In this document: positions 46,868 to 56,490 of the stretch, piece by piece
How positions within the stretch are numbered: position 1 is the stretch's first letter
How the letters are laid out: every line of letters starts with the position of its first letter
Assembly: GCA_949128115.1 (NCBI GenBank)
Contig: OX421964.1
Span: 38,556,177 to 38,620,176 of the forward strand
Direction: 5' to 3'
From: Anaspis maculata
Lineage: Eukaryota; Arthropoda; Insecta; Coleoptera; Scraptiidae
DNA: 64,000 nt
The notes under the pieces: generated by a model
What the model was told of the DNA's origin: nothing
Databases searched by the model: none
The model's input: the letters and a program-made list of their open reading frames with translations, nothing else
Translations under genes and position numbers: made by a program

Positions 46868-47840
46868 CAGGGTTATTCAAAAGTCCGGAATAAAATTCAT
46901 AATTTTTGACAATATTTTATTCGGGAAAAACGCTCGAACAGGTCGATTTCTAAAAAGGGCAAGCCGTTTTTCCATGACACGTGTCATGATCTACCATCAA
47001 CCCCTTGACCCCTAGCCACCCCTAGTATTTCTTTTAAATGGCACCTCATGGCTTAGGAGGGCTCGTTGGAAAGCTGGTCAAAAACTGTATTCAGATCAAC
47101 CATTGAAAATTATATCAAGCGCTTCACCATGAAGCTTTGAGTAACCCTAGGGTTACTCAAAAGTCCGGAACAAAATTCATAATTTCTTATCATACTTTTT
47201 CCGAAAAAAACGTTTGAACAGGTTGATTTTTAAAAGGGGTAAGGCATTTTTCCATTATACGTGTCATGATCTACCATCAACCCCTTAACCCTTGAGCCCT
47301 TGACTCTCAACCCCTTAAGCGTCCAAGCATTTTTAAAGGTAGATCTGAACACAGTTTTTGAACAGCTTTCCAACGAACCCCCACAAACTATAGGATGCGA
47401 TTCAAAAAAATACTAAGGGTGGCTGGGGGTTAGGGGGTTGAAGGTAGATCATGACACGTATCACGGAGAAACGACTTACCGTTTTTAAAAATAGACCTGT
47501 TCAAGGTTTTTTTTTTTAAAATATGGTAATGAATTATGAATATTGTTCTGGACTTTTGAGTAGCCCTGAGGTTTCACATGGTGAAGCGTTCTATCTAACT
47601 TTCAATGGTAGATCTGAATACAGTTTTTGACAAGCTTCCCAACGAGTCCCCACAAGCCATAGGGTGCCATAAAAAAAAATACTAAGGGTGGCTAGGGGTC
47701 AAGGGGTTGACGGTAGATCAAGACACGTGTCATGAAAAAACGGCTTGTCTTTTTCAAAAATTTACCTTTTTGAGCGTTTTTTTCCAGAAAAAATATGGTC
47801 AAAAATTATCAATTATATTCCGGACTTTCGAATAACTCTG
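46868..47840. mobile_element. 973-bp nested foldback with TA duplication
   Basis: CAGGGTTATTCAAAAGTCCG at the left is mirrored by CGGACTTTCGAATAACTCTG, with TA at 46866-46867 and 47841-47842. A second pair of ends of the same kind lies inside (AGGGTTACTCAAAAGTCCGG near 47152 and CTGGACTTTTGAGTAGCCCT near 47550), so the element is a foldback within a foldback. Its CAGGG ends resemble Tc1/mariner MITEs. Confidence 0.8.
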
Positions 47841-47999
47841 TATGTTACGTCTACTATAGTACTTATCACGTCCAAATATAGTTACGTATACCGGTTGATC
47901 ATTTGAAAACTATCCACCTGCAATAACTCTCGATTCCTAGTCATTTTTTTCTCGAGCAAAAACAGTTCGATTTTTATATCCATCTTCGCCCCCACTCAC

Positions 48000-48370
48000 C
48001 CCAACTTTGAAATTTCAAATGGCACTACCTACCTTGCGATACATCAAACTGAAGAAAATTGAACTCTCTTTCTGAAAATAATATTTCCAAAATTTTCAAC
48101 CCCACCCCCCTAAAAAGTCTCCGAGTGTCCCATTTGATATTCTGGACCCCTCAAATCTCTTCAGTTCAGTCAGCATCATCCCAAATAGCACTGAAGAAGA
48201 TAATTTTCGGTGCAAAAAGTGCCACCCAAATTCACCCTATTGCTCTCCCCCACCTCAACTTCAAAATTAAACGAAACACCACCTACTTTGTGATACATCA
48301 AATTAAAGGAAATGGAATTCTCTTTCTGAAAATGATTTTTTTGAAATTTTAAACCCCTTCCCCATTGAAT
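48000..48370 (+). repeat. ~255-bp tandem dispersed repeat, two units
   Basis: CTTGCGATACATCAAACTGA (about 48033) and TTTGTGATACATCAAATTAA (about 48287) begin successive units. The first is followed by CAACCCCACC, TTCAGTCAGCATCATCCC and CACCTCAACTTC before the second begins. Same family as 5745-6100. Confidence 0.6.
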
Positions 48371-48713
48371 TGGACATTTAAAGTATTTTATTGGAAAAAA
48401 AAAGATGGGTGGTCCGGACACCAACTGCTGAATACTGTACAGACCTTGCATCTGATGATACAAAATGCCACTTATCAGACGTATTAAATATATTGATATA
48501 TTTTCCACGTCTGCCAAGTGGCATCATACACCTCAAATGTAAGGTCCTCACTGTAATCAGCCAGTTAGTGTCTGGACTTTTTTTTTTCCTAAAAAGGTCG
48601 TTTTAGTCTTTCAACCCATATAACTCAGAAATCATCACTATAGGAACGAGATTTCGAAACATGTTGTTTTTTGGTATTCAATTCTTATTCCCTGAATGGT
48701 TTTGCCGTACTTG

Positions 48714-49788
48714 CACTGAGAAAAATGCGTAATGACTCGTATAAGAAATCTGGTCTAACATAATAAGACATCCGCATACGTATTAGGACAGCCTCACAGC
48801 TAATAATCAGTATAAGATGGATTTTGCTAAAACTTCTTGTAAACCCAGACCATGCTTGTTAATAGCATGTAAAAGATACGACTTTTTAGAGAATATAAAA
48901 CTTCATGGTTACCCTAATAAGATAAGTTTTATGTATATTATGGAGCAATATAAGACAATGTTCTACTTTGTATTATATTGCGTCTTATTATAGTTATAAG
49001 ATCACTTTTCCTTTGTTTGTACTTGATATTATTTTCCGCCTTATAGCAGTTATATGATTACTTTTCTTGGGTTTATACTACATAAATGTTCTGGGTGATA
49101 GATAAATAAAACAAGATTGTTCTTTTTTTTTAATAATTTTATTGCAGTTAAATTACACAAACAAAATTAACTTTTAACTTAGCTAACAAAAACTATTAGC
49201 TATGGTTGTATGCAAAAGTGGGGAATGATACATGAGATCGGACTGCTTTATACAACGGGTTATGTCACAATATGTCGTTCTTTGTCTATATTTCATATGC
49301 TTGATGATGCGTACTGAAGGCAATAGTTTCGATTTCGCTCTATAAAATTAGAATATATTAATTGCAAAACTTATCTTTATGATTGCTGATGGCTGCAGCA
49401 TAAATACTTTCTTCACACTGGCGCCGGAAAAATCCACTAACACTAACAACACTCCCGTTGCGAACGTTGCGAGCACGCACAGCAAATGACCAAATGGGGA
49501 AGTCTTCCTCAACCTCAACCCAACTACCCGAAAAATGAAATGGATTCGCCCAAATACTTCTAGGTATAAGATGTCTTATAAACCTTATGTCCAGCTTGAT
49601 TACCATAACTTTTCAACGTTTATTACATAAACTATAATAAAATTTCTTATTATTGTAACTCTCCTTCTTTCTATAACTCATGATTACTTCTTCTTATAAA
49701 CGTTGTCTTATACTTGGCCAAATCAGTACTATTACAGATACAATCTTCAGCTTAACAATACTATCTTATTGAATAATTTCTCTCAGTG
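48714..49788. mobile_element. ~1.1-kb element with CACTGAGA termini
   Basis: CACTGAGAAAAAT at the left and TTTCTCTCAGTG at the right are inverted. Both sides are rich in TATAAGA / TCTTATA words (for example GTATAAGATGG and CTTATACTTGG), suggesting degenerate long inverted arms. No target duplication or transposase was found. Confidence 0.5.
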
Positions 49789-49865
49789 TGCAAAATGAAG
49801 GGAATGGCATGGTTAGAAAAAAACTTCCTGTAAAGCTTTTTTCAATAAAAAATTCAAAAATGTTC

Positions 49866-49983
49866 AGGGGCGGCCGCAGAGTAAAATATAAAAAGCAAAA
49901 AAAAAAAAAAATGGGAAAAACGCCCCTTAAATCTGGCGCCCTTGTGCCATGCACGAGTTGCACGCCCGCTTAAGACGGCCCTG
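49866..49983. repeat. Possible hAT-end remnant
   Basis: CAGGGGCGGCC and GGCCCTG termini resemble hAT CAGGG(C)CG ends, and GGCGCC lies inside. The flanks do not match. A related CAGGGCCGTCGTTAA end is seen alone at 51987. Confidence 0.35.
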
Positions 49984-50285
49984 ACACGAGCTTTGGCTAG
50001 TGTTGTGAAGCATCCGAATGAGAATAGCCATTACACAAGAGTATAGAATACTAAGCTTTAAGCTTTACCCACGACATCACTCGTAGTTTCAACAGAAAAA
50101 GAGTTCGCAAGTTGCAAAATTGTGACAATTCATAGATAATTAAGAATGAATTCACAAAAATATAGCGCTGCGTTTCCGCGCACTTGCATTTTTGTAATGG
50201 ATCTTGACCAGTGATTCTCCAGTTAAATACTTAGGGGGCCGAATTTCAGTTCATTACTTACTGGCCGCAAGAGGATAAATTAGCC

Positions 50286-50604
50286 AATGGCTACGTTTAC
50301 ACCGTGCCTTTGGTCCGCGACCTTAGCACTAAATTCGACCCAAATAAATTAAGTCCACGTGGTGTAAACGATCGTAGACAAAGACCAAATTAGGACCAAG
50401 TAGCTTGGGTCAGGTCTCCGGTTAGCCGTGGACTGAAGTAAATTCAGTTTTTTATATTTATTCAGTTTAAGTTCATATTTTAAAATAGGTCGGCCGCGTA
50501 AGTCTGTCGGTGAAAACGCTGGAAGAGAAGAATTACTTTAGGTGGAATTTGGGTCAGTGCTTGGGTCAGTCCAGTTTTAGTCCACCGGTGTAAACGTAGC
50601 CATT
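50286..50604. mobile_element. 319-bp MITE with AATGGCTACGTTTACACC ends
   Basis: AATGGCTACGTTTACACCG is mirrored by CGGTGTAAACGTAGCCATT. Inside, GGTGTAAACGATCG and repeated GACCAAA/TTGGGTCAG words suggest a rearranged foldback. It is non-coding. Confidence 0.75.
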
Positions 50605-50609
50605 ACCTA

Positions 50610-52650
50610 TTGCAAGCAAAAAGAAATGATGAATACTGACTCGGCCGTACTGTTTTACTACGTCAGATGGAAAAGCGTGCATAACCTTTATGACGGTTAT
50701 CTTTGAATTTACGCCAATCATTAGTGTTTACATGACGTCTTTAAATAACATAATTTGAGTGCTCGAAACCCAAATAGCTCAAGAGGCTTTTAGTGCATCA
50801 CCATACTTGAATTACACATCACGGGCCAACCCTTTGAACAATCCACTAAAATAAATATGTTCGCGTACGTCGTGCCCTCACCGAAGAGGTTTTTTACGGC
50901 CACCAATTGGTCCCGAATGGATGTCACTTCCGGTTATATCAAAGCTACTGGAAATACTAGTCTGGCACCACCACTTACTAACGCGTGTATTCAGCTTGTT
51001 TTTTTTCTCTCCAACACTATACCATCTCCTCAAACGTTATTATTTTTTGTTGATGATGATTGCGCGATTTCCCTTCTATCATTTCGGGCTATTTGTCTGT
51101 GTCTGGGATTGCACACGATCCAATCCAATCGATATCTAATCTGGAAAAATTGTGGGAAAGATTGTCTGATTAGTTCCATTACGTACAGCCAGGGATTGTT
51201 ATTAATACCCCAAAGGCAAGTTCGAGCAAGCAAGCAGTATAAATTAGGGATGTGTTCAAGCTCAAATCTTCCACCATATATTACTCAAGCAAATATTGTC
51301 TGCATATACATGGGGCGTAGGTTATATGGAACAATCCACCGGTATTCTAATTACGGCATCAATTAATCTGCAAGACACTATTAGCGTCGTAATCTGTAAA
51401 TGCACTGAATGCGGTCTCTTACGAGTGAGTTCAGCGCGCAATATCAGGGTCGGGATGTCTGGTAGCAATCTCTTAATCACGGCCCAATATTGAGCCCCTA
51501 GACTGCTCATATATCTCACTTGCAAAGCTAATCAAATAGATCCTTACTGGCAATTAGATCACAAAGTAGCAACGGAATCAAGTCATTGGAAGAAAAACTT
51601 CGCGGCGACTAGTCGAGTTGTCAGAAAGCTTAATCCTGACCCGGCGGCAGCATCCCTCCTGATGGCGTTGCCATTGTTTTTTCATTGATCTCGTGCTTCT
51701 CACATGAATCTTTGTTTGCCTCTTGCAAAGAACCACTTCGTCCCTTATAAAATATACCCACACCATAAACGATGTTTACTTCTTGCAAACGTAAACAACA
51801 CATTTAAAGGTACAGCTGTGGAGATTTATCTAGGTGATGGCTGCTGGCGGTGGAGCTAGAGGAGTGAATAATAGCAGTCACGTTCAGGAGACTGGTGCCT
51901 TGTTCAAGAAGTGATCAAATAACACATTTTGCTAATGTGCTCCTAAAGTACGTCAAACCTTAATGACTCGTTTTAGGAGACACATTCAGGGCCGTCGTTA
52001 ACACCGATCTAAAGCGTGGCGTTCAAGGGTTGCGGACCGGAAGCGAATTAAATTTGGGCGTCTGGTCGTGGCGCTCCAATCCAGCCTCCGAAAATCTGGG
52101 GGCTTTTATACATTATTGCTTTGATTATTGCATTATTGAATTGACTATTTGCGTTAGTAGGTACTTCGGATTTTTTCATTTGGACCCAAATGTCCACGAC
52201 CATGCATGGCACTCCACGCGATGCACATACGGATGGTGTTCTATAGTACTACGGATGTTAAGGGGTTTCTGATTCGACTAAAAAAATTGTTGTCAGGAAT
52301 CGTTTTTATTTAATTTTTTTTGTCAAGCAAAAACTCATTAAAAAAAACATACGGGCTTTGCTATCAAATATTGAAAATTCCATTCATCTGTCAAATCTGA
52401 CATTCTAACAATGGAAGTGGAAGTTTTCTTTTGTTGTTTGAACCAATCAGATTCGAATTGGGCGATAATTTGCTCGAGTGCATTTCGCGATAATTTTCGA
52501 TAATTTGCACCAGTGCATGAATCGATAATTTTCTTGTGTTTCTATACTATGACCAACAGCAGACATAAGATCAAATATGTCATACAGTAGTGCCATCGGG
52601 AGACCTGTGCTGCAACGGCTTGGCAATGTAGGCCAATTTTTCCACAAATT
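50610..52650. other. No gene recognised
   Basis: The longest frame (50857-51366, 169 codons) has no recognisable domain, biased composition or good splice context, and I do not accept it as a gene. No repeat was recognised apart from the hAT-like end at 51987. Confidence 0.35.
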
Positions 52651-52846
52651 CGTCTGTACAGGGTGGTCCATTCTAGCGTAATTATCCCATAGCGGTCTTA
52701 CCGTTCAAGATAGAGAAAAAGATGTAAAAGAAAAGTTATATGGTATGATGAGACCTATAACCTGAAATTATTTTCAGCTATACCTACAGGATGTCCCATT
52801 TTGACGGGAATGACGAAACGTCAATTTTTTCAAATGGAACAATCTA

Positions 52847-53410
52847 CAGGGTGTTTCAGTGACCTTGCATAACACTTCGGGAGGTGATTCCTCTCAAAAA
52901 AATAAGTCGAAAAGTGGGAGTAAATTTTTTACCTCAAGTGCTCCCTGACGGAGGTACAGCTTCTCAAAGGTACAAAATGCAACAAAGATTTCAATTATTT
53001 GCTCAAGAACTGTCAAAGATAAAAGCTTCAAATTTGATGTTTTCGATACATTCGTTCAATCCGAAACTTTTATTCTTCTTGCATTTTTTTCGTAGGATGC
53101 ATCGTTCTGAAGTAAATGGGAAAAAACACGGGCGTGTCATGAATATTTTTCAACGTAATCCCAATCCCCTCTAATTTCGCTGCCACTGGTTAGATTTGTT
53201 TAAAACTTTGCATGTACATTTGCACTGTTGAGAAACTTCTCTATACCAAATTTGAAGTTCTTACCTTTGACGGTTTTTCAGCAAATAATCGAAAACTTTG
53301 TTTAACTTCGTACCTTTGAGAGGCTGTAACTCCCTTAGGAAGCATTTTAGGGTAAAATGTTACTCCTAATGTAATGACCTCCTATTATGTAAGGTCACTG
53401 AAACACCCTG
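52847..53410. mobile_element. 564-bp foldback nested in the 52.7-55.0 kb element
   Basis: CAGGGTGTTTCAGTGACCTT is mirrored by AAGGTCACTGAAACACCCTG, with TA at 52845-52846 and 53411-53412. Inner pairs include AGCTTCTCAAAGGTAC and GATTTCAATTATTTGCT. The opposite arm of the host element has the uninterrupted site near 54843, which confirms a later insertion. Confidence 0.85.
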
Positions 53411-53791
53411 TATATTTTTCAGCATTTTCATGTTCAGCTTTTCCAACTGTCTTATGCCTGTAATTTTGTTTTTCAATTGTGTGGTAGTGCTACCAACTAA
53501 AAATTAAAAACTAAAAAAAACGCATTTTCAGTTTTCTTAGAAAAATCGTAGCGGCCTTGCTTCTCAAAACTAAGAGATGAAACTTGACATGGTTGATAGT
53601 CAAGTCAAAGACCAATATTCCTACGTCAAAAAAATAGGATTTCTTGATACAAGGCGTTCAGAAAAAAACATCAAACTTCATAATTTTCGAAGTATCATAA
53701 CTCATTTTTTTGAAATGGCATGCCCCTAATTTTATAACGCTATCTAATAGCTTTTTCATCCTCTTTCATTTTTACTAGGGGTACCCTACCC

Positions 53792-54069
53792 CAGTAGCGG
53801 CCTTGGGGTAGGACGAGACGGGCGACCGCTCGGGGCGCCAGCTCATAGAGGCGGAAAAATCGCGGTTGGAATAAAGAAAATTGATAATTTACGAAAGCAA
53901 CAAAACCACTTGCTAGTGGTGATCGCCGAATTTTCTTCTATAAAAGCACAAATGCTCCATTATTGCAACAAAAATACTTGATTTTTGCTCGCTTCGCTCA
54001 TGGACCCAAGGTGGGGTCGGCGGTTTCGAATTTTTGCCCGGGGCGCCAAAATTGCTAAGGCCGGCACTG
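53792..54069. mobile_element. 278-bp hAT MITE nested in the 52.7-55.0 kb element
   Basis: CAGTAGCGGCCTTGG and CTAAGGCCGGCACTG are inverted ends, flanked by CCCTACCC at 53784-53791 and 54070-54077. The other arm of the host element carries a single copy of this target word (GGGTAGGGTACC near 54475-54486), i.e. the empty site. GGGGCGCC lies near both ends. Confidence 0.9.
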
Positions 54070-54223
54070 CCCTACCCTCAAAGTTAATTTTTTCGAGATA
54101 ATCGGGAATTTCCACAAAATTTGCTTTTTTTTCCAAAATTGAGTTGGCCGTGATGAATGACAGGCAAGCCAAATAGTACCCAGCTGTCAGTTAGTCAGTC
54201 TGAATACTTTCGAACAAAACAAA

Positions 54224-54355
54224 ATGGCTTCAACGCAAAAAGAAAACAAAGTGGGATCCTGGATATCTTTATTATTACCAGAATATCATATCAATCATTT
54301 CCTCTCGCGTAAAGTCATTATTCTATGTTCGACAATATTCCGACTGACTAACTGA
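54224..54355 (+). CDS. 43-codon open frame in the foldback loop
   Basis: An ATG at 54224 (context AACAAAACAAAATGGCT) opens a 43-residue frame in the single-copy loop between the arms, starting MASTQKENKVGSW and ending before TGA at 54353-54355. It could be the leftover start of a transposase gene after internal deletion, or chance. I do not recognise the peptide. Confidence 0.2.
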   Translation: MASTQKENKVGSWISLLLPEYHINHFLSRKVIILCSTIFRLTN

Positions 54356-55024
54356 GAGTTGCGTACTATTTGGCTTGTCTGTCATTCATCACGGCCAACT
54401 CAATTTTTGAAAAAAAAAGAAAAAAAGCAAATTTTGTGAAAATTTCCGATTATCTCAAAAAAATGAAGTTGAAGGGTAGGGTACCTCTATCCTTCAGTAT
54501 GAAAGAGGATAAAAAAAACTATCAGATAACGTTATAAAATAAGCGGCATGCCATTTGAAAAAAATCAGTTATGATACTTTGAAAATTATGAAGTTTGATG
54601 TTTTTTTGTGTATCAAGAAATCCTGATTTTTCAACATTGGGATATTGTTCCTTGACTTGACTATCACCATGTCAAGTTTCATCTCTTTGGTTTTAAAAAG
54701 CAAGGCCGCTACAATTTTTCTAAGAAAACTGTGAAAATGCGATTTCTTTAGTTGGTAGCACTGCCACACAATTGAAGAAACAAAAATACAGGCATAAGAC
54801 AGTTTGGAAAAAAAAAACATGAAAATGCAAAAAAATATTGGGTGTTCCATTTGAAAAAATTGACGTTTCGTTAATCCCGTCAAAATGGGACAGCCTGTAG
54901 AGCTGAAAATAATTTTAGGTTATAGGTCTTATCAAACCATATAACTTTTTTCTCACATCTTTTTCTCTATCTTAAACGGTGAGACCGCTATGGGATAATT
55001 ACCGTAGGATGGACCACCCTCTAT

Positions 55025-55600
55025 AGTAGATGCATCATCCAAGGAAACTTGCGACCCCGTGTTAATTCTTTGGTCGTAGGTAGTCATTCCCTAACGACAA
55101 TGACTAGAGTGACTAGTTGACAATGTCATAGGCGTGAAAGATTTTTTTATTCATGAAATTTTCTGATAAAATATAACTCGTGCAATGAAAATGCATCTAT
55201 AATTTTTGACAAATCTTCACTCATGCAAGTTAACTGGAAGGGTGCATTCGTGCACATTTTCCAAAAATTATCGATAATTTTCATTGCACTTGTTATATTA
55301 TTACAAATTCGAAGGGGTAATGTTGGCAAGAATTTTAGGAACATTTGAAGATTCAGTTAAATTGGATAAAGTTTTTTACTTATAGATATTTACTATTTAT
55401 TTATTTGTATTATATGATTACTTGCTGATTACTTATTGTAACTGTAATTCTACTATGTTGTAGTCAATAGATTTTTAATTACATATTATTACTGGAAATC
55501 TCCAAAACAATTTGAAAATTTTTGATTTTGATTTTTGAAAATTCAAAAACTGAATAGCATCGACAATACATCTTTCCTCAAGAAAGTTGCATGCCAAATT
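55025..55600. other. No gene recognised
   Basis: AT-rich sequence with TTTTGATTTTTGAAAATTC-type runs leading into the tandem duplication. Confidence 0.3.
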
Positions 55601-55601
55601 T

Positions 55602-56030
55602 GAACTTTCTATTTATAAAAAAAAGGTAGGTACCAAAACTGATTTCTACTAATTCATTTTTTCATGTCTACGAGAAAGTTTTTTGATTTTTCAAAAATCA
55701 AAATCAAAGATTTTCAATTTTTTTTCGAAATTTTTAAAATTTGATAGCAATGCCCGTATATTTTTGTTTTGAAGGAGTTTCTACTTGGCGAAAAAAATAG
55801 AATAAAATAGATTCCCGTCAACAACTTTTTTAGTCGCATCAGAAACAGTTTGAACTTTCTATTTTAAAAAAAAGGAACCAAAAATGATTCCTACTAATTC
55901 ACTTTTTCATGCCTGAGAGAAAGTTTTTTGATTTTTCAAAAATCAAAATGAAAAATTTCAATTTTTTTTGGAAATTTTCAAAATTTTATAGCAATGCCCG
56001 TACATTTTTTTTCAAATGAGTTTCTAATAT
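55602..56030. repeat. ~250-bp tandem duplication
   Basis: TTTCTATTTATAAAAAAAAG...ACTAATTCATTTTTTCATG...GAGAAAGTTTTTTGATTTTT...ATAGCAATGCCCGTA begins at about 55602 and again at about 55855, with scattered differences. Confidence 0.7.
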
Positions 56031-56490
56031 CGATAACTATCAAAATATCAACTGTCGATAACTATCAAAATATCAAATGTCGATAATTATCAACATATCA
56101 TCGAAAAATAGGCAGCGGTCATCACATTTAAATATTAATAAATATCAAGATAAAAAACCAAAGGTCCCCAAAGAAGTGAGTTTCATCCATGATGCAAGTC
56201 GATTGCATGTCGATTGCAAGTCGATTGCATCGATTGACCATCGGTGGTATATTTTTCATATTATCACTTGATATCCTTATTTTCCTGTTGATACTTTGAT
56301 GATTATCAATTGTTGATACTTTGATAATTATTATTGATATTTGATATTTTGATAATTATCAATTGTTGATACTTTGATAATTATTGATTTTTGATAGTTT
56401 AATAATTATCAAATTTTGATACTTTCATAATTATCGATATTTGATATATCAATAATTATCGATATTTTTTTCTCATCAAACTTTGATACC
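56030..56490. repeat. AT-rich minisatellite of GATAATTATCAA units
   Basis: Blocks of ~22-30 bp, such as TTGATACTTTGATAATTATC and the reverse CGATAACTATCAAAATATCA, repeat in both orientations around 56110-56270. The right edge, GGCCCATCCCTAG, looks like the TAGGGATGGGC end of a hAT element; the matching left end was not found. Confidence 0.65.

Larger units (their letters stand above)
52659..55021. mobile_element. 2.4-kb TA-flanked foldback with two nested insertions
   Basis: CAGGGTGGTCCATTCTAGCG, GATAGAG... at the left is mirrored by ...CTCTATCTTAAACGG and GGATGGACCACCCTC at the right. TA lies at 52657-52658 and 55022-55023. The arms pair block by block (ATCCCATAGCGGTCTTACCG; CAATTGTGTGGTAGTGCTAC; TGGCTTGCCTGTCATTCATC) once two insertions in the left arm are removed (52847-53410 and 53792-54069). 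The central loop is about 54180-54360. It is Tc1/mariner-like by ends and target. Confidence 0.88.

Noticed and set aside
50857..51366. 169-codon plus-strand open frame
   Set aside because: No domain, no coding-like composition relative to its flanks, and no splice context. It could be chance.
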